A stretch of DNA of 64,000 bases from Inia geoffrensis (GCA_036417435.1 CM070907.1:59566001-59630000); one strand, 5' to 3'; numbered from the stretch's first letter, positions 1-10,500 are shown. Made by a program: numbers and translations. The notes: generated by a model not told the origin, from the sequence alone.

Positions 1-398
1 GGGCTTGCCTTGTCACCTGCTTTGTCTGGTGAGACAGTAAAGTGAGCAAACAAAGACTTAAAAAGCTCTTACGTGAGGCTTACTGCTGTTGGGACTCTGC
101 CACGACCACAGTACGAAGAAGACTGGTTAGCCTGTAAATTATGAAATACAATGTGTCCCAGGAGCCTCTTTCATCCTGGCTGGGTGTCTGAGTTCCAGAC
201 TGAAGCGAGGTCATCCTTGATCATCTAGCCACCAGCCAACTGCCAGTTGGCTTGAAATAGATGAGCAAGCCCAGAAGAGATCTGCCAAGCCAGACCAGAC
301 CAGAACTGCCCACATGTCTCACAGATCATAATTTAAGTGGAACTTATTTTCAGCCACTAAATTTCAGTGTTTGTTACACATCAAAAGTGAACTAATGT
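1..398 (+). mobile_element. MLT1-like LTR (ERVL-MaLR), probably cut by the window start
   Basis: The right end has the features of a MaLR LTR 3' end: an 'agcccagaagag' stretch, 'actgcccacatg', and the tail 'cagccactaaatttcag' followed by 'gtttgttacacatcaaaagtgaactaatg'-like terminal sequence. MLT1 elements are old mammalian LTRs of the ERVL-MaLR group with no coding capacity. The match is diverged, as expected for that age, and the left boundary is not visible. The subfamily is not assigned. A related old LTR family is possible. Confidence 0.6.
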
Positions 399-1044
399 GA
401 AAGGTCTCTACTTACATCCCAGCAGATATTTACTACTAAAGGGCGCTGTATTTTGAAGCCCTCTCAAGTGTGAAGCACAGGCTAAACGGGTCACTGGTCT
501 CCTCCTTCTAACAAATTCTTCTTATAATTCTTCAGATAGAATACAAATTTGTTGATTCCAGCCTCATCTAGTTTCATTGTCACAGAAACCTAGACTGTGC
601 TACGTTGATCTAAACCTTGCCACAGTGCCCTTAATCGTTGACTTTGCTGTTGTATGGTGTTTCTTTGTCACCTCAAAGCATTTGACTTCAAATAATATGC
701 ACTTGTACTGCTATATAAACTGCTCTTTGTTTATGTATCATGTGAAAATATATGAGCATGTTTTGTGAGGTTTGTCTGACATGTTGTCTCAAAAGTTAGT
801 GGTTTTGGTCTATCATTGATTTATTTGCATGGGCACTGAGGGGTACCTCGAACAAACCAGAGTTCATCTCTTAGAAAAATTGCTATTAAGCTACTTCTTA
901 CTTAGGCTACCCTATATAGTTTGCTCCATGATGATTTTTAGCACTTATTTACATTTTGGGCAGGCTAGCTAATTTAGTCAGCGTCTTCTTTCAACTCCAG
1001 ACCAAGGTCTTTATTCTCAAAACTCCAAAAGCAGCATGAAATGT
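399..1044. other. No feature recognised
   Basis: This is AT-rich single-copy-looking sequence. A 63-codon frame at 577-768 opens with TTG and looks like chance. I see no exon signal and no repeat that I can name. Confidence 0.5.
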
Positions 1045-1250
1045 CATCGGTAGCCTAGCATTGTGGTTAAGGATGTGACACTTTTAAGTCTGCCTAGGAT
1101 CAAGCTAGTACCACCACCTCCCTGGAGATTTACTTAATATTTATAACTGCTCCCTAGAGTTGTTGTGAGTGTTAAATCAGGCAGTGATTATAAGGTGCTT
1201 TGTCTGCATCTAGTATAAAGTAACTTCTCAATGATGCGTTAGTTGTATTC
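1045..1250 (+). repeat. MIR SINE remnant
   Basis: The order of motifs follows the mammalian-wide MIR core: 'gcattgtggttaaggatgtg', then 'gtctgcctaggatcaa', then 'gttgttgtgagtgttaaat', and an 'acttctcaatgatgc' end matching the CTCAATAAATG tail. The copy is heavily mutated and inactive. MIR is a tRNA-derived SINE that spread before the placental radiation. Confidence 0.7.
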
Positions 1251-1424
1251 ATTTATCTATTCTAGTTGAGGACATTGGAAGAAAGTAAATCAGTGGAAAT
1301 GACGATCTGAAGCACTCTTTCACTAGCAATCTCAATTCCCTTTCATCCCACCTATCAGACAAAACTCCAGTTTTGGCCTATGTTTAGTCTGTAGTCTCTG
1401 ACCAGTATCCAGCCCTCGATGTGG

Positions 1425-1670
1425 ACTGAGCAGTATAGGGTAGAGATTAACACCACAGGCTCTGAAGTCAGACGACTTAGGTTTAAATACTTACTCAAGC
1501 ACTATTCATTATACACTCTGAGAAAATTGAACTATCTGATAACTTCTTTATCCACAAAATGGAGGTATAATAGTATGTTCATGTTATTCTTGTAAAAATT
1601 AAATAAAAATATAAATGTGAAATATTAAAATCAGTGCTTGACACACAGTAAGCACTAAGTTGCTATGAAT
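1425..1670 (+). repeat. MIR SINE remnant
   Basis: Recognised from 'gtagagattaacaccacagg', 'ctctgaagtcagacgactta', 'tccacaaaatggaggtataa' (the 'tctgtaaaatgggg' segment of MIR) and 'gtgcttgacacacagtaagc'. It is the clearest of three consecutive same-strand MIR copies upstream of the large L1. Confidence 0.75.
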
Positions 1671-1849
1671 ATGATTAGACCCAGGTTGCTGAGTGGTGCT
1701 GATGAAATTAACTAATGTATATATTGGAACTGCTGCAAAGCTGCGCCTTCCAAATTCAACTGGATAGACAGATTTTTCTCATTTTACTTTCTCTAATTTT
1801 CTAAGGATTAATCCAATAGCATCATGAAAAAATATGGATTAGTCAGCTA

Positions 1850-2035
1850 TCCATGGGTTTACATCCAAGCTGTCTCATTTGCTGGATGTGTAAATTTGAA
1901 CAATGTAACCTCAGTGTGTCCTAGTTTATTCATCTGTAAAACTGAGTAATAAAATATAAGTCCTTGGATTGTCATTAAGGATTAAATTTAAAAGCACATA
2001 TAAAATGTCTGGGACAGATATTCTCAACAAATATG
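1850..2035 (+). repeat. MIR SINE remnant
   Basis: It contains 'cctcagtgtgtcctagttta', 'tcatctgtaaaactgagtaa', 'cattaaggattaaattt' and 'ctcaacaaatatgacgcc', in MIR order. The tRNA-like head is too eroded to place with certainty. It lies just left of the target-site duplication of the full-length L1. Confidence 0.65.
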
Positions 2036-2060
2036 ACGCCTTCAATTTTAGACCATTTTT

Positions 2061-2430
2061 TTTTTTTTAACATCTTTATTGGGTTAAAATTGCTCTACAA
2101 TAGTGTGTCAGTTTCTACTTTATAACAAAGTGAATCAGTTATATATATACAGACGTTCACATATTTCTTCCCTCTTGCGTCTCCCTCCTTCCCTCCCTCC
2201 CTATCCCACCCCTCCAGGCAGTCACAAAGCACCGAGCTGATATCCCTGTGCCAAGCGGCTGCTTCCCACTAGCTATCCACCTTATGTTTGTTGGTATATA
2301 TATGTCCATGCCCCTCCCTCGCCCTCTCATAGCTCACCGCTCCCCCTCCCCATATCCTCAAGTCCGTTCTCCAGTAGGTCTGTGTCTTTATTCCTGCCTT
2401 ACCCCAGGTTCTTCATAACATTTTTTTTTC
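2061..2430 (-). other. L1 3' UTR, polyadenylation signal and A-tail
   Basis: This segment lies between the ORF2 stop and the A-tail. The AATAAA hexamer (plus-strand tttatt, 2075-2080) sits about 8 bases before the tail. It also holds a purine-rich stretch on the minus strand ('ggagggagggaagg', complement of about 2185-2205), a known kind of G-rich tract in mammalian L1 3' UTRs. The same 3' UTR recurs in the fragments near 35176-35646, 37757-37903 and 43543-44182, showing that they belong to related subfamilies. Confidence 0.85.
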
Positions 2431-5400
2431 TTAAATTCCATATATATGTGTTAGCATACGGTATTTGTCTTTCTCCTTCTGACTTACTTCACTCTGTATG
2501 ACAGACTCGAGGTCTATCCACCTCATTACAAATAGCTCAATTTTGTTTCTTTTTAACGCTGAGTAATATTCCATTGTGTATATGTGCCACATCTTCTTTA
2601 TCCATTCATCTGTCGATGGGCACTTAGGTTGTTTCCATCTCCGGGCTATTGTAAATAGAGCTGCAATGAACATTTTGGTACATGCCTCTTTTTGAATTTT
2701 GGTTTTCTCAGGGTATATGCCCAGTAATGGGATTGCTGGGTCATATGGTAGTTCTATTTTTAGTTTTTTAAGGAACCTCCATCCTGTTCTCCATAGTGGC
2801 TGAACCAATTCACATTCCCACCAGCAGTGCAAGAGGGTTCCCTTTTGTCCACACCCTCTCCAGCATTTATTGTTTCTCGATTTTTTGATGATGGCCATTC
2901 TAACTGGTGTGAGATGATATCTCATTGTAGTTTTGATTTGCATTTCTCTAATGATTAATGATGTTAAGCATTCTTTCATGTGTTTGTTGGCAGTCTGCAT
3001 ATCTTCTTTGGAGAAATGTCTATTTAGGTCTTCGGCCCATTTTTGGTTTGGGTTGTTTGTTTTTCTGTTATTGAGCTGCATAAGCTGCTTGTAAATTTTG
3101 GAGATTAATCCTTTGTCAGTTGCTTCATTTGCAAATATTTTCTCCCATTCTGAGGGTTGTCTTTTAGTCTTGTTTATGGTTTCCTTTGCTGTGCAAAAGC
3201 TTTGAAGTTTCATTAGGTCCCATTTGTTTATTTTTGTTTTTATTTCCATTGCTCTAGGAGGTGGGTCAAAAAGGATCTTGCTGTGATTTATGTCATAGAG
3301 TGTTCTGCCTATGTTTTCCTCTAAAAGTTTGATAGTTTCTGGCCTTACATTTAGGTCTTTAATCCATTTTGAGCTTATTTTTGTGTATGGTGTTAGGGAG
3401 TGATCTAAGCTCCTACTTTTACATGTAGCTGTCCAGTTTTCCCAGCACCACTTATTGAAGAGGCTGTCCTTTCTCCACTGTATATTCCTGCCACCATTAT
3501 CAAAGATAAGGTGTCCATATGTGCGTGGGTTTATCTCTGGGCTTTCTATTCTGTTCCATTGATCTATCGTTCTGTTTTTGTGCCAGTACCATACTGTCTT
3601 GATTACTGTAGCTTTGTAGTATAGTGTGAAGTCAGGGAGCCTGATTCCTCCAGCTCCGTTTTTCGCTCTCAATATTGCTTTAGCTATTCGGGGTCTTTTG
3701 TGTTTCCATACAAATTGTGAAATTTTTTGTTCTAGTTCTGTGAAAAATGCCAGCGGCAGTTTGATAGGGATTGCATTGAATCTATAGATTGCTTTGGGTA
3801 GTAGAGTCATTTTCACAATGTTGATTCTTCCAATCCAAGAACATGGTATATCCCTCCATCTATTTGTATCGTCTTTAATTTCTTTCATCAGTGTCTTATA
3901 ATTTTCTGCATACAGGTCTTTTGTCTCCCTAGGTAGGTTTATTCCTAGGTATTTTATTCTTTTTGTTGCAATGGTAAATGGCAGTGTTTTCTTGATTTCT
4001 TTTTCAGATTTTTCATCACTAGTATATAGGAATGCCAGAGATTTTTGTGCATTAATTTTGTATCCTGCTACTTTACCAAATTCATTGATTATCTCTAGTA
4101 ATTTTCTGGTAGCATCTTTAGGATTCTCTATGTATAGTATCATGTCATCTGCAAACAGTGACAGCTTTACTTCTTCTTTTCCGATTTGGATTCCTTTTAT
4201 TTCCTTTTCTTCTCTGATTGCTGTGGCTAAAACTTCCAAAACTATGTTGAATAAGAGTGGTGAGAGTGGGCAACCTTGTCTTGTTCCTGATCTTAGTGGA
4301 AATGCTTTTAGTTTTTCACCATTGAGGATGATGTTGGCTGTGGGTTTGTCATATATGGCCTTTATTATGTTGAGGAAAGGTCCCTCTATGCCTACTTTCT
4401 GTAGGGTTTTTATCATAAATGGGTGTTGAATTTTGTCAAAAGCTTTCTCTGCATCTATTGAGATGATCATATGGTTTTTCCCCTTCAATTTGTTAATATG
4501 GTTTATCACATTGATAGATTTGCGTATATTGAAGAATCCTTGCATTCCTGGAATAAACCCCACTTGATCATGGTGTATGATCCTTTTTATGTGCTGTTGG
4601 ATTCTGTTTGCTAGTATTTTGTTGAGGATTTTTGCATCTATGTTCATCAGTGATATTGGCCTGTAGTTTTCTTTCTTTGTGACATCCTTGTCTGGTTTTG
4701 GTATCAAGGTGATGGTGGCCTCGTAGAAGGAATTGGGGAGTGTTCCTCCCTCTGCTATGTTTTGGAAGAGTTTGAGAAGGATAGGTGTTAGCTCTTCTCT
4801 AAATGCTTGATAGAATTCGGCTGTGAAGCCATCTGGTCCTGGGCTTTTGTTTGTTGGAAGATTTTTAATCACAGTTTCAATTTCAGTGTTTGTGATTGGT
4901 CTGTTCATATTTTCTATTTCTTCCTGATTCAGTCTTGGTAGTTTGTGCATTTCTAAGAATTTGTCCATTTCTTCCAGATTGTCCATTTTATTGGCATAGA
5001 GTTGCTTGTAGTAATCTCTCATGATCCTTTTTATTTCTGCAGTGTCAGTTGTTACTTCTCCTTTTTCATTTCTAATTCTATTGATTTGGGTCTTCTCCCT
5101 TTTTTTCTTGATGAGTCTGGCTAATGGTTTATCTATTTTGTTTATCTTCTCAAAGAACCAACTTTTAGTTTTATTGATCTTTGCTATTGTTTCCTTCATT
5201 TCTTTTTCATTTATTTCTGATCTGATTTTTATAATTTCTTTCCTTCTACTAAATTTGGGGGTTTTTTGTTCTTCTTTCTCTAATTGCTTTAGGTGTAAGG
5301 TTAGGTTGTTTATTCGAGATGTTTCCTGCTTCTTAAGGTGGGCTTGTATTGCTATAAACTTCCCTCTTAGAACTGCTTTTGCAGCATCCCATAGGTTTTG

Positions 5401-6249
5401 GGTCGTTGTGTCTCCATTGTCATTTGTTTCTAGGTATTTTTAAATTTCCTCTTTGATTTCTTCAGTGATCACTTCATTATTGAGTAATGTATTGTTTAGC
5501 CTCCATGTGTTTGTATTTTTTACAGATCTTTTCCTGTAATTGATATCTAGTCTCATGGCGTTGTGGTCAGAAAAGATACTTGATACAATTTCAATTTTCT
5601 TAAATTTACCAAGGCTTGATTTGTGACCCAAGATATGATCTATCCTGGAGAATGTTCCATGAGCACTTGAGAAAAATGTGTATTCTGTTGTTTTTGGATG
5701 GAGTGTCCTATAGATATCAATTAAGTCCATCTTGTTTAGTGTATCATTTAAAGCTTGTGTTTCCTTATTTATTTTCATTTTGGATGATCTGTCCATTGGT
5801 GAAAGTGGGGTGTTGAAGTCCCCTACTATGACTGTATTACTATCGATTTCCCCTTTTATGGCTGTTAGTTTTTGCCTTATGTATTGAGGTGCTCCTGTGT
5901 TAGGTGCATAAATATTTACAATTGTTATATCTTCTTCTTGGATCGATCCCTTAATCATTATGTAGTGTCCTTCTTTGTCTCTTGTAATGGTCTTTATTTT
6001 AAAGTCTATTTTGTCTGATATGAGAATTGCTACTCCAGCTTTCTTTTGACTTCCATTTGCATGGAATGTCTTTTTCAATCCCCTTACTTTCAGTCTGTAT
6101 GTGTCTCTAGGTCTGAAGTGGGTCTCTTGTAGACAGCATATATATGGGTCTTGTTTTTGTATCCATTCAGCCAATCTGTGTCTTTTGGTGGGAGCATTTA
6201 GTCCATTTACATTTAAGGTAATTATCGATATGCATGTTCCTATTCCCAT
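2431..6249 (-). pseudogene. L1 ORF2 (endonuclease / reverse transcriptase), one nonsense codon
   Basis: ORF2p nicks target DNA and reverse-transcribes L1 RNA at the nick. From the ATG at 6249 the frame has 1273 codons including the final stop, close to the usual ~1275 residues of mammalian ORF2p. The endonuclease domain is complete: N15, E42 (LQETHF), D144 and N146 (VGDFNTPL), D204, and D228/H229 (SDHN). The reverse transcriptase has its FADD active site at residues 699-702 and the C-terminal Cys/His motif (C-x3-C-x7-H-x4-C) starts at residue 1129. The only break is a TAA at 5440-5442, codon 270, in the context EEI-stop-KYLE where an AAA lysine codon is the likely ancestor. Translation would yield a 269-residue endonuclease-only peptide. 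The frame reopens at once; its next ATG is at 5199, giving 922 codons that keep the reverse transcriptase. Confidence 0.95.
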
Positions 6250-6307
6250 TTTCTAAATTGTTTTGGGTTCGTTGTTATAGGTCCTTTCCTCCTCTTGTGT
6301 TTCTTGT
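6250..6307 (-). other. L1 inter-ORF spacer
   Basis: A 58-bp non-coding spacer separates the ORF1 TAG (6308-6310) from the ORF2 ATG (6247-6249). In studied mammalian L1s ORF2 is translated by reinitiation downstream of ORF1; the short spacer fits that arrangement. Confidence 0.8.
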
Positions 6308-7186
6308 CTAGAGAAGTTCCTTCAGCAGTTGTTGTAAAGCTGGTTTGGTGGTGCTGAACTCTCTCAGCTTTTGCTTGTCTGTAAAGGTTTTAATTTCTCC
6401 ATCAAATCTGAATGAGATCTTTGCTGGGTAGAGTAATCGTGGTTGCAGGCTTTTCTCCTTCATCACTTTCAGTATGTCCTGCCACTCCCTTCTGGCTTGC
6501 AGAGTTTCTGCTGAGAGATCAGCTGTTAGCCTTATGGGGATTCCCTTGTGTGTTATTTGTTTTTTTTCCCTTGCTGCTTTTAATATGCTTTCTTTGTATT
6601 TAATTTTTGAGAGTTTGATTAATATGTGTCTTGGTGTATTTCTCCTTGGGTTTATCCTGTATGGGACTCTCTCTGCTTCCTGGACTTGGTTAACTATTTC
6701 CTTTCCCATATTAGGGAAGTTTTCAACTCTAATCTCTTCAAATATTTTCTCAGTCCCTTTCTTTTTCTCTTCATCCTCTGGAACCCCTATAATTCAAATG
6801 TTGGTGCGTTTAATGTTGTCCCAGAGGTCTCTGAGACTGTCCTCAGTTCTTTTCATTCTTTTTTCTTTATTCTGCTCTGCATTAGTTATTTCCACTATTT
6901 TATCTTCCAGGTCACTTATCCGTTCTTCTGCCTCAGTTATTCTGCTATTGATCCCATCTAGTGTATTTTTCATTTCAGTTATTGTGTTGTTCATCTCTGT
7001 TTGTTTGTTCTTTAGTTCTTCTAGATCTTTGTTAAACATTTCTTGCATCTTCTCCATCCCTGCCTCCATTCTATTTCCGAGATTCTGGATCATCTTAACT
7101 ATCATTATTCTGAATTCTTTTTCAGGTAGACTGCCTATTACTTCTTCATTTGTTAGGTCTGGTGCATTTTTATCTTGCTCCTTCAT
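6308..7186 (-). pseudogene. L1 ORF1 (RNA-binding chaperone), one nonsense codon and unclear start
   Basis: ORF1p coats L1 RNA as a coiled-coil trimer and acts as a nucleic-acid chaperone. The N-terminal half is a heptad-rich coiled coil (MNNTITEMKNTLDGI..., ...ISDLEDKIVEI). The C-terminal half has the RRM and C-terminal-domain signatures (RVPYRINPRRNTPRHILIKL; LQARREWQDILKV; TDKQKLREF). A TGA at 6794-6796 interrupts it after DNIKRTNI; related proteins have arginine there, so a CGA-to-TGA CpG transition is the simplest explanation. The frame is otherwise open. The first in-frame ATG is at 7186, giving 292 residues with the stop at codon 131. The frame stays open upstream through a GTG at 7213 and an A-rich tract to about 7261 without an ATG, so the ancestral start may have been lost. 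Confidence 0.92.
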
Positions 7187-7765
7187 CTGCTGTGTGTTTT
7201 TCTGTCTTCTCACTTTGCTTATCTTACTGTGTTTGGGGTCTCCCTTTTTTTTTTTTAGCAGGCTGCAGGTTCGTAGTTCCCGTTGTTTTTGATGTCTGTC
7301 TCCAGTGGCTAAGGTTGGTCTAGTGGGTTGTGTATGCTTCCTGTTGGAGGGGACTAGTGCTTGTGTTCTGGTGGATGAGGCTGGATCTTGTCTCTCTGGT
7401 AGGCAGGTCCACGTCTGGTGGTGTGTTTTGGCGTGTCTCTGGACTTATTATGATTTTAGGCAGCCTCTCTGTTAATGGGTGGGGTAGTGTTTCTGTTTTG
7501 CTAGTTGTTTGGCATAGGCTGTCCAGCACTGTAGCTTGCTGGCCGTTGAGTGAAGCTGGGTGCTGGTGTTAAGGTGGAGATCCCTGGGAGATTTTCGCCG
7601 TTTGATATTATGTGGTGCTGGGAAATCTCTTGTGGACCAGTGTCCTGATGTTGGCTCTCCCCCCTCAGAGGCAGAGTCCTGATTCCTGGCAGGAGCAGCA
7701 AGAACCTTTCATCCACACAGCTCAGATTAAAGGGGAGAGAAAGTAGAGAGAATTAGTAGAAATAG

Positions 7766-7905
7766 GAAGATAGAAAGAAAGAAAGAAAGGAGGGAAGGAA
7801 GGAAGGAAGGGAGGAAGGAGGGAGGGAAGGAAGGAAGAAAGAAAGAAGAAGGAAAGAAGGCCAGAAGGAAGGAAAGGAGGAGGGAGGAAGGAAGGAAGGA
7901 AAAAG
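7766..7905. repeat. (GGAA/GAAA)n microsatellite inside the L1 5' UTR
   Basis: The plus strand is an almost pure purine run of gaaagaaa, ggaagg and gggagg units, about 140 bp long. It lies between the ~260-bp tandem modules and ORF1 of the full-length L1. Its length is probably variable. Confidence 0.85.
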
Positions 7906-7919
7906 GACAGAAAGTAGAT

Positions 7920-8450
7920 ACAGTAAAATAGAATGAAGTAAAGTATAATAAAGTTATTGAATTAAAACATAATTATTTAGGGGAAAAAAGAAAAAAAAAA
8001 GAAAAAAAAAAAAAAGGATGGATATAACCTTAGGACAAATGTTGAAAGCCACGCTATACAGACAAAATCCTACACTGAAGCTTACACATACACCCTCACG
8101 AAAAGAGGTAAAGGGGAAAAAATCATAAATCTTTCTTTCAAAGACCACCTCCTCTACTTGGGATGATTCGTTGTATAAAGGGGGGAAGGAAAGAAAGAAA
8201 GAGGGAAGGTAAAGTATAATAGAATTATTAAAATTAATTATTAAGAAAAAAAAGGAAAAAAAAAAACAATGGGCGGATAGAACCCTAGGACAAATGGTGG
8301 AAACAAAGCTATACAGACAAGATCTCAAAGAGAAGCGTACACATACACTTTCACAAAAAGAGGGAAAAGGGGAAAAAATCATAAATCTTGCATATGAAGT
8401 CCACCACCTCAATTTGGGATGAGTCACTGTCTATTCATGTATTCCACAGA
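7920..8450 (-). repeat. Tandem ~260-bp modules in the L1 5' UTR
   Basis: Two diverged copies lie in tandem, about 7920-8190 and 8205-8450. Shared landmarks in the same order are 'gtaaagtataat', an A-rich tract, 'aggacaaatg', 'gctatacagacaa', 'cttacacatacac' or 'cgtacacatacac', 'ggggaaaaaatcataaatct' and 'tgggatga'. This resembles the monomeric promoter repeats of other mammalian L1 5' UTRs. A frame on the L1 sense strand runs through both (8427-7954) and repeats itself, but it opens with GTG and is low-complexity. Confidence 0.8.
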
Positions 8451-9335
8451 AGCAGGGTACATCAAGCTGATTGTGGAGCTTTAATCCGCGGCTTCTGAGG
8501 CTGCTGGGAGAGATTTCCCTTTCACTTCTTTGTTCTCACAGCTCCCAGGGGCTTAGCTTTGGATTTAGCCCCGCCTCTGCATGTAGGTCGCTGGAGGGCG
8601 TCTGTTTTTCACTCAGGACAGGGTTAAAGGAGTCTCTGATTCGGGGGCTTTGGCGCACACAGGCCGAGGGGAGAGAGGGGCACGGCGTGCGGGGCGGGCC
8701 TGCGGGGGCAGAGGCCGGCGTGACGCTGCACCAGCCTGAGGCCCGCCGTGTGTTTAAAGTCTCTTGCCTCTTTGGCAGGTGCAGACTTTCCCCCGGACTC
8801 CCTCCCGGCTAGCCGTGGTGCACTACCCCCTTCAGGCTATGTTCAAGCCGCCAACCCCAGTCCTTTCCCTGCGCTCCGTCTGAAACCGAAACCCGAGCTT
8901 TAGCTCGCAGCCCCGCCCGCCCCGGCGGGTGAGCCGACAAGCCTCTTGGGCTGGTGAGTGCCGGTCGGCACCGATCCTCTATGCGGGAGTCTCTCCGCTT
9001 TCCCCTCCGCACCCCTGTTGCTGTGCTCTCCTCTGCGGCTCCGAAGCTCCCTCCTCCGCCTCCCGCAGTCTCTGCCCGTGAAGGGGCTTCCTAGTGTGTG
9101 GAGACTTTTGCTCCTTCACAGCTCCCTCCCACTGGTGCAGGTCCCGTCCCTATTCTTTTGTCTCTGTTTTTTCTTTTTTTCTTTTGCCCTACCCAGGTAC
9201 GTGGGGAGTTTCTTGCCTTTTAGGAGGTCTGAGGTCTTTTGCCAGCCTTCAGTAGGTGTTCTGTAAGAGTTGTTCCACGTGTAGATGTATTTCTTGTGTA
9301 TCTGTGGGGAGGAAGGTGATCTCCGCGTCTTACTC

Positions 9336-9352
9336 TTCCGCCATCTTTCTTA
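9336..9352 (-). promoter_or_regulatory. YY1-type motif at the L1 5' end
   Basis: On the minus strand the L1 begins near 'aagatggcggaag' (plus strand 'ccgccatctt', about 9341-9350). AAGATGGCGG matches the YY1 core, and human L1 has a YY1 site at about position +12 to +21 that fixes the transcription start. Position and sequence agree; binding is inferred. Confidence 0.65.
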
Positions 9353-9374
9353 ATCTCCTTCTTAGACCATTTTT

Positions 9375-10259
9375 GATACTCAACAATTTAAAAAATTTAA
9401 TAAAGTGATTTAAAAAATGATAAAGCTTTATTTTAATAATAAGACTCTCCACAAGTTTGTGGAAAATGGCCTTCTATTAGTGGGAATCAGATTGGTAGTA
9501 TTAGTGACTATTGTCATGTAACCATAGCCTAGCAAAAGAAAAAGAGACGAGAATACCTGTCATGCCATCACGATGCCGCTACATTTACATTTTCACCCAG
9601 TAATATTTCAAGATCTCTACTGACTAGATCAAAGTGGTGACTGGAATTAAGACAGTACTGCTTGTTAGCCATAGTGAATTGTTCTAGTCATTATAATTCT
9701 CTGTTCATCCTGATTTTATTTTAGTAGTAGCTATTCCTTAGTACTTCTATAGTACTAGTGCTCAACAGCCCCTTTCCAGAAACACCTGAATATTCTATGT
9801 CACATTCAGAGTGCTGAGCTCTGGGGACAGGTAGCAATTTCTTTAAATGTAAATATCAGAGCAATGAAGGCCAAAGGTAACTGAAAAGTCTATGAGATCT
9901 TTTGATCAGCAAGGGAAAAAAAGAATGTTGCTGTCTAAAAATTATAAAGAGGTATAAAAGGCATGCTTTTCCTGCTTGGAATATATCCATTTTCATCCTT
10001 GTCACCCTTAGTACATGGGCTCCAGTGTCAAATGGAGTCTTTAGTCTTAGTCATTAATCTCTTCATTCTACCCAGAATCTACTATTTTGCAGACAGCTGG
10101 ACTTTTGTTAAAAAGAGATTGATAAAAATATTCAAATTATAATTCTGTCATTCTTTAAAATTTAATCAAGAAACTCAGAAGTATATTTTTTCAATTATGA
10201 AAGAGCATATATCACTATGAAGATTCAAATACACACATATAATAGTTAATATTGTGTGC
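9375..10259. other. No feature recognised
   Basis: AT-rich sequence with no long frame and no repeat I can name. It begins right after the right-hand target-site duplication of the L1. Confidence 0.5.
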
Positions 10260-10500
10260 ACATATGAAAACTACTCTTCTAAGCACCTCATGAATTAACT
10301 CATTAATCCTCCTAAAGATTACGAGATGGGTACTATTTAAACCTACTTTATAGAACAATGAGTATTATAACTATCCCCATTTTATAGGTGAGAAAACCAG
10401 AGAGATTAGATAACTTACCTAGAGTCACACATCTAGTAAAATAGTAAAAACGGGGTAATAACCCAGGTGGTCTGACCACAGGGCTCACATGCTTTTTGTT
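10260..10500 (-). repeat. MIR SINE remnant
   Basis: Reverse-strand MIR, recognised from 'ctatccccattttataggtg', 'agaaaaccagagagattaga', 'aacttacctagagtcacaca' and 'taacccaggtggtctgacc', the complements of the MIR core and head in order. Confidence 0.8.

Larger units (their letters stand above)
7187..9361 (-). promoter_or_regulatory. L1 5' UTR with internal promoter
   Basis: About 2.2 kb precede ORF1. From the 5' end inward there is a CpG-rich block (about 8440-9361), two tandem copies of a ~260-bp module (about 7920-8450), an A/G-rich microsatellite (about 7766-7905), and a short segment before ORF1. In L1 the 5' UTR contains its own RNA polymerase II promoter, so transcription would start near 9361. 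The dense CpGs contrast with the AT-rich surroundings and would normally be methylated. No protein was assigned here, although chance frames exist on both strands. Confidence 0.8.
2048..9374 (-). mobile_element. Full-length LINE-1 (L1) with its target-site duplications
   Basis: A complete, non-truncated L1 of about 7.3 kb reads on the minus strand. A 13-bp direct repeat (ttagaccattttt) lies at 2048-2060 and 9362-9374, the expected target-site duplication of target-primed reverse transcription. The A-tail appears as the T run beginning at 2056, and a polyadenylation signal (AATAAA on the minus strand) is at 2075-2080. The order along the minus strand is 5' UTR (9361 to about 7190), ORF1, a short spacer, ORF2, and a 3' UTR of about 370 bp. 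Exact duplications and long open frames indicate a young insertion, but each ORF carries one stop codon, so this allele should not retrotranspose autonomously. The subfamily was not determined. Confidence 0.95.

Noticed and set aside
3971..4429. A 152-codon plus-strand frame
   Set aside because: It lies antisense to the RT region of L1 ORF2, including the FADD codons.
5021..5443. A 140-codon plus-strand frame
   Set aside because: It is antisense to ORF2 and has no independent support.
6474..7292. A 272-codon plus-strand frame with many hydrophobic residues
   Set aside because: It is antisense to L1 ORF1. The hydrophobic look comes from reading the complement of a lysine/glutamate-rich coiled coil.
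7954..8427. A 157-codon frame on the L1 sense strand
   Set aside because: As a gene it is unlikely: it opens with GTG, is low-complexity and repeats because the DNA is duplicated. I kept the duplication as a finding.
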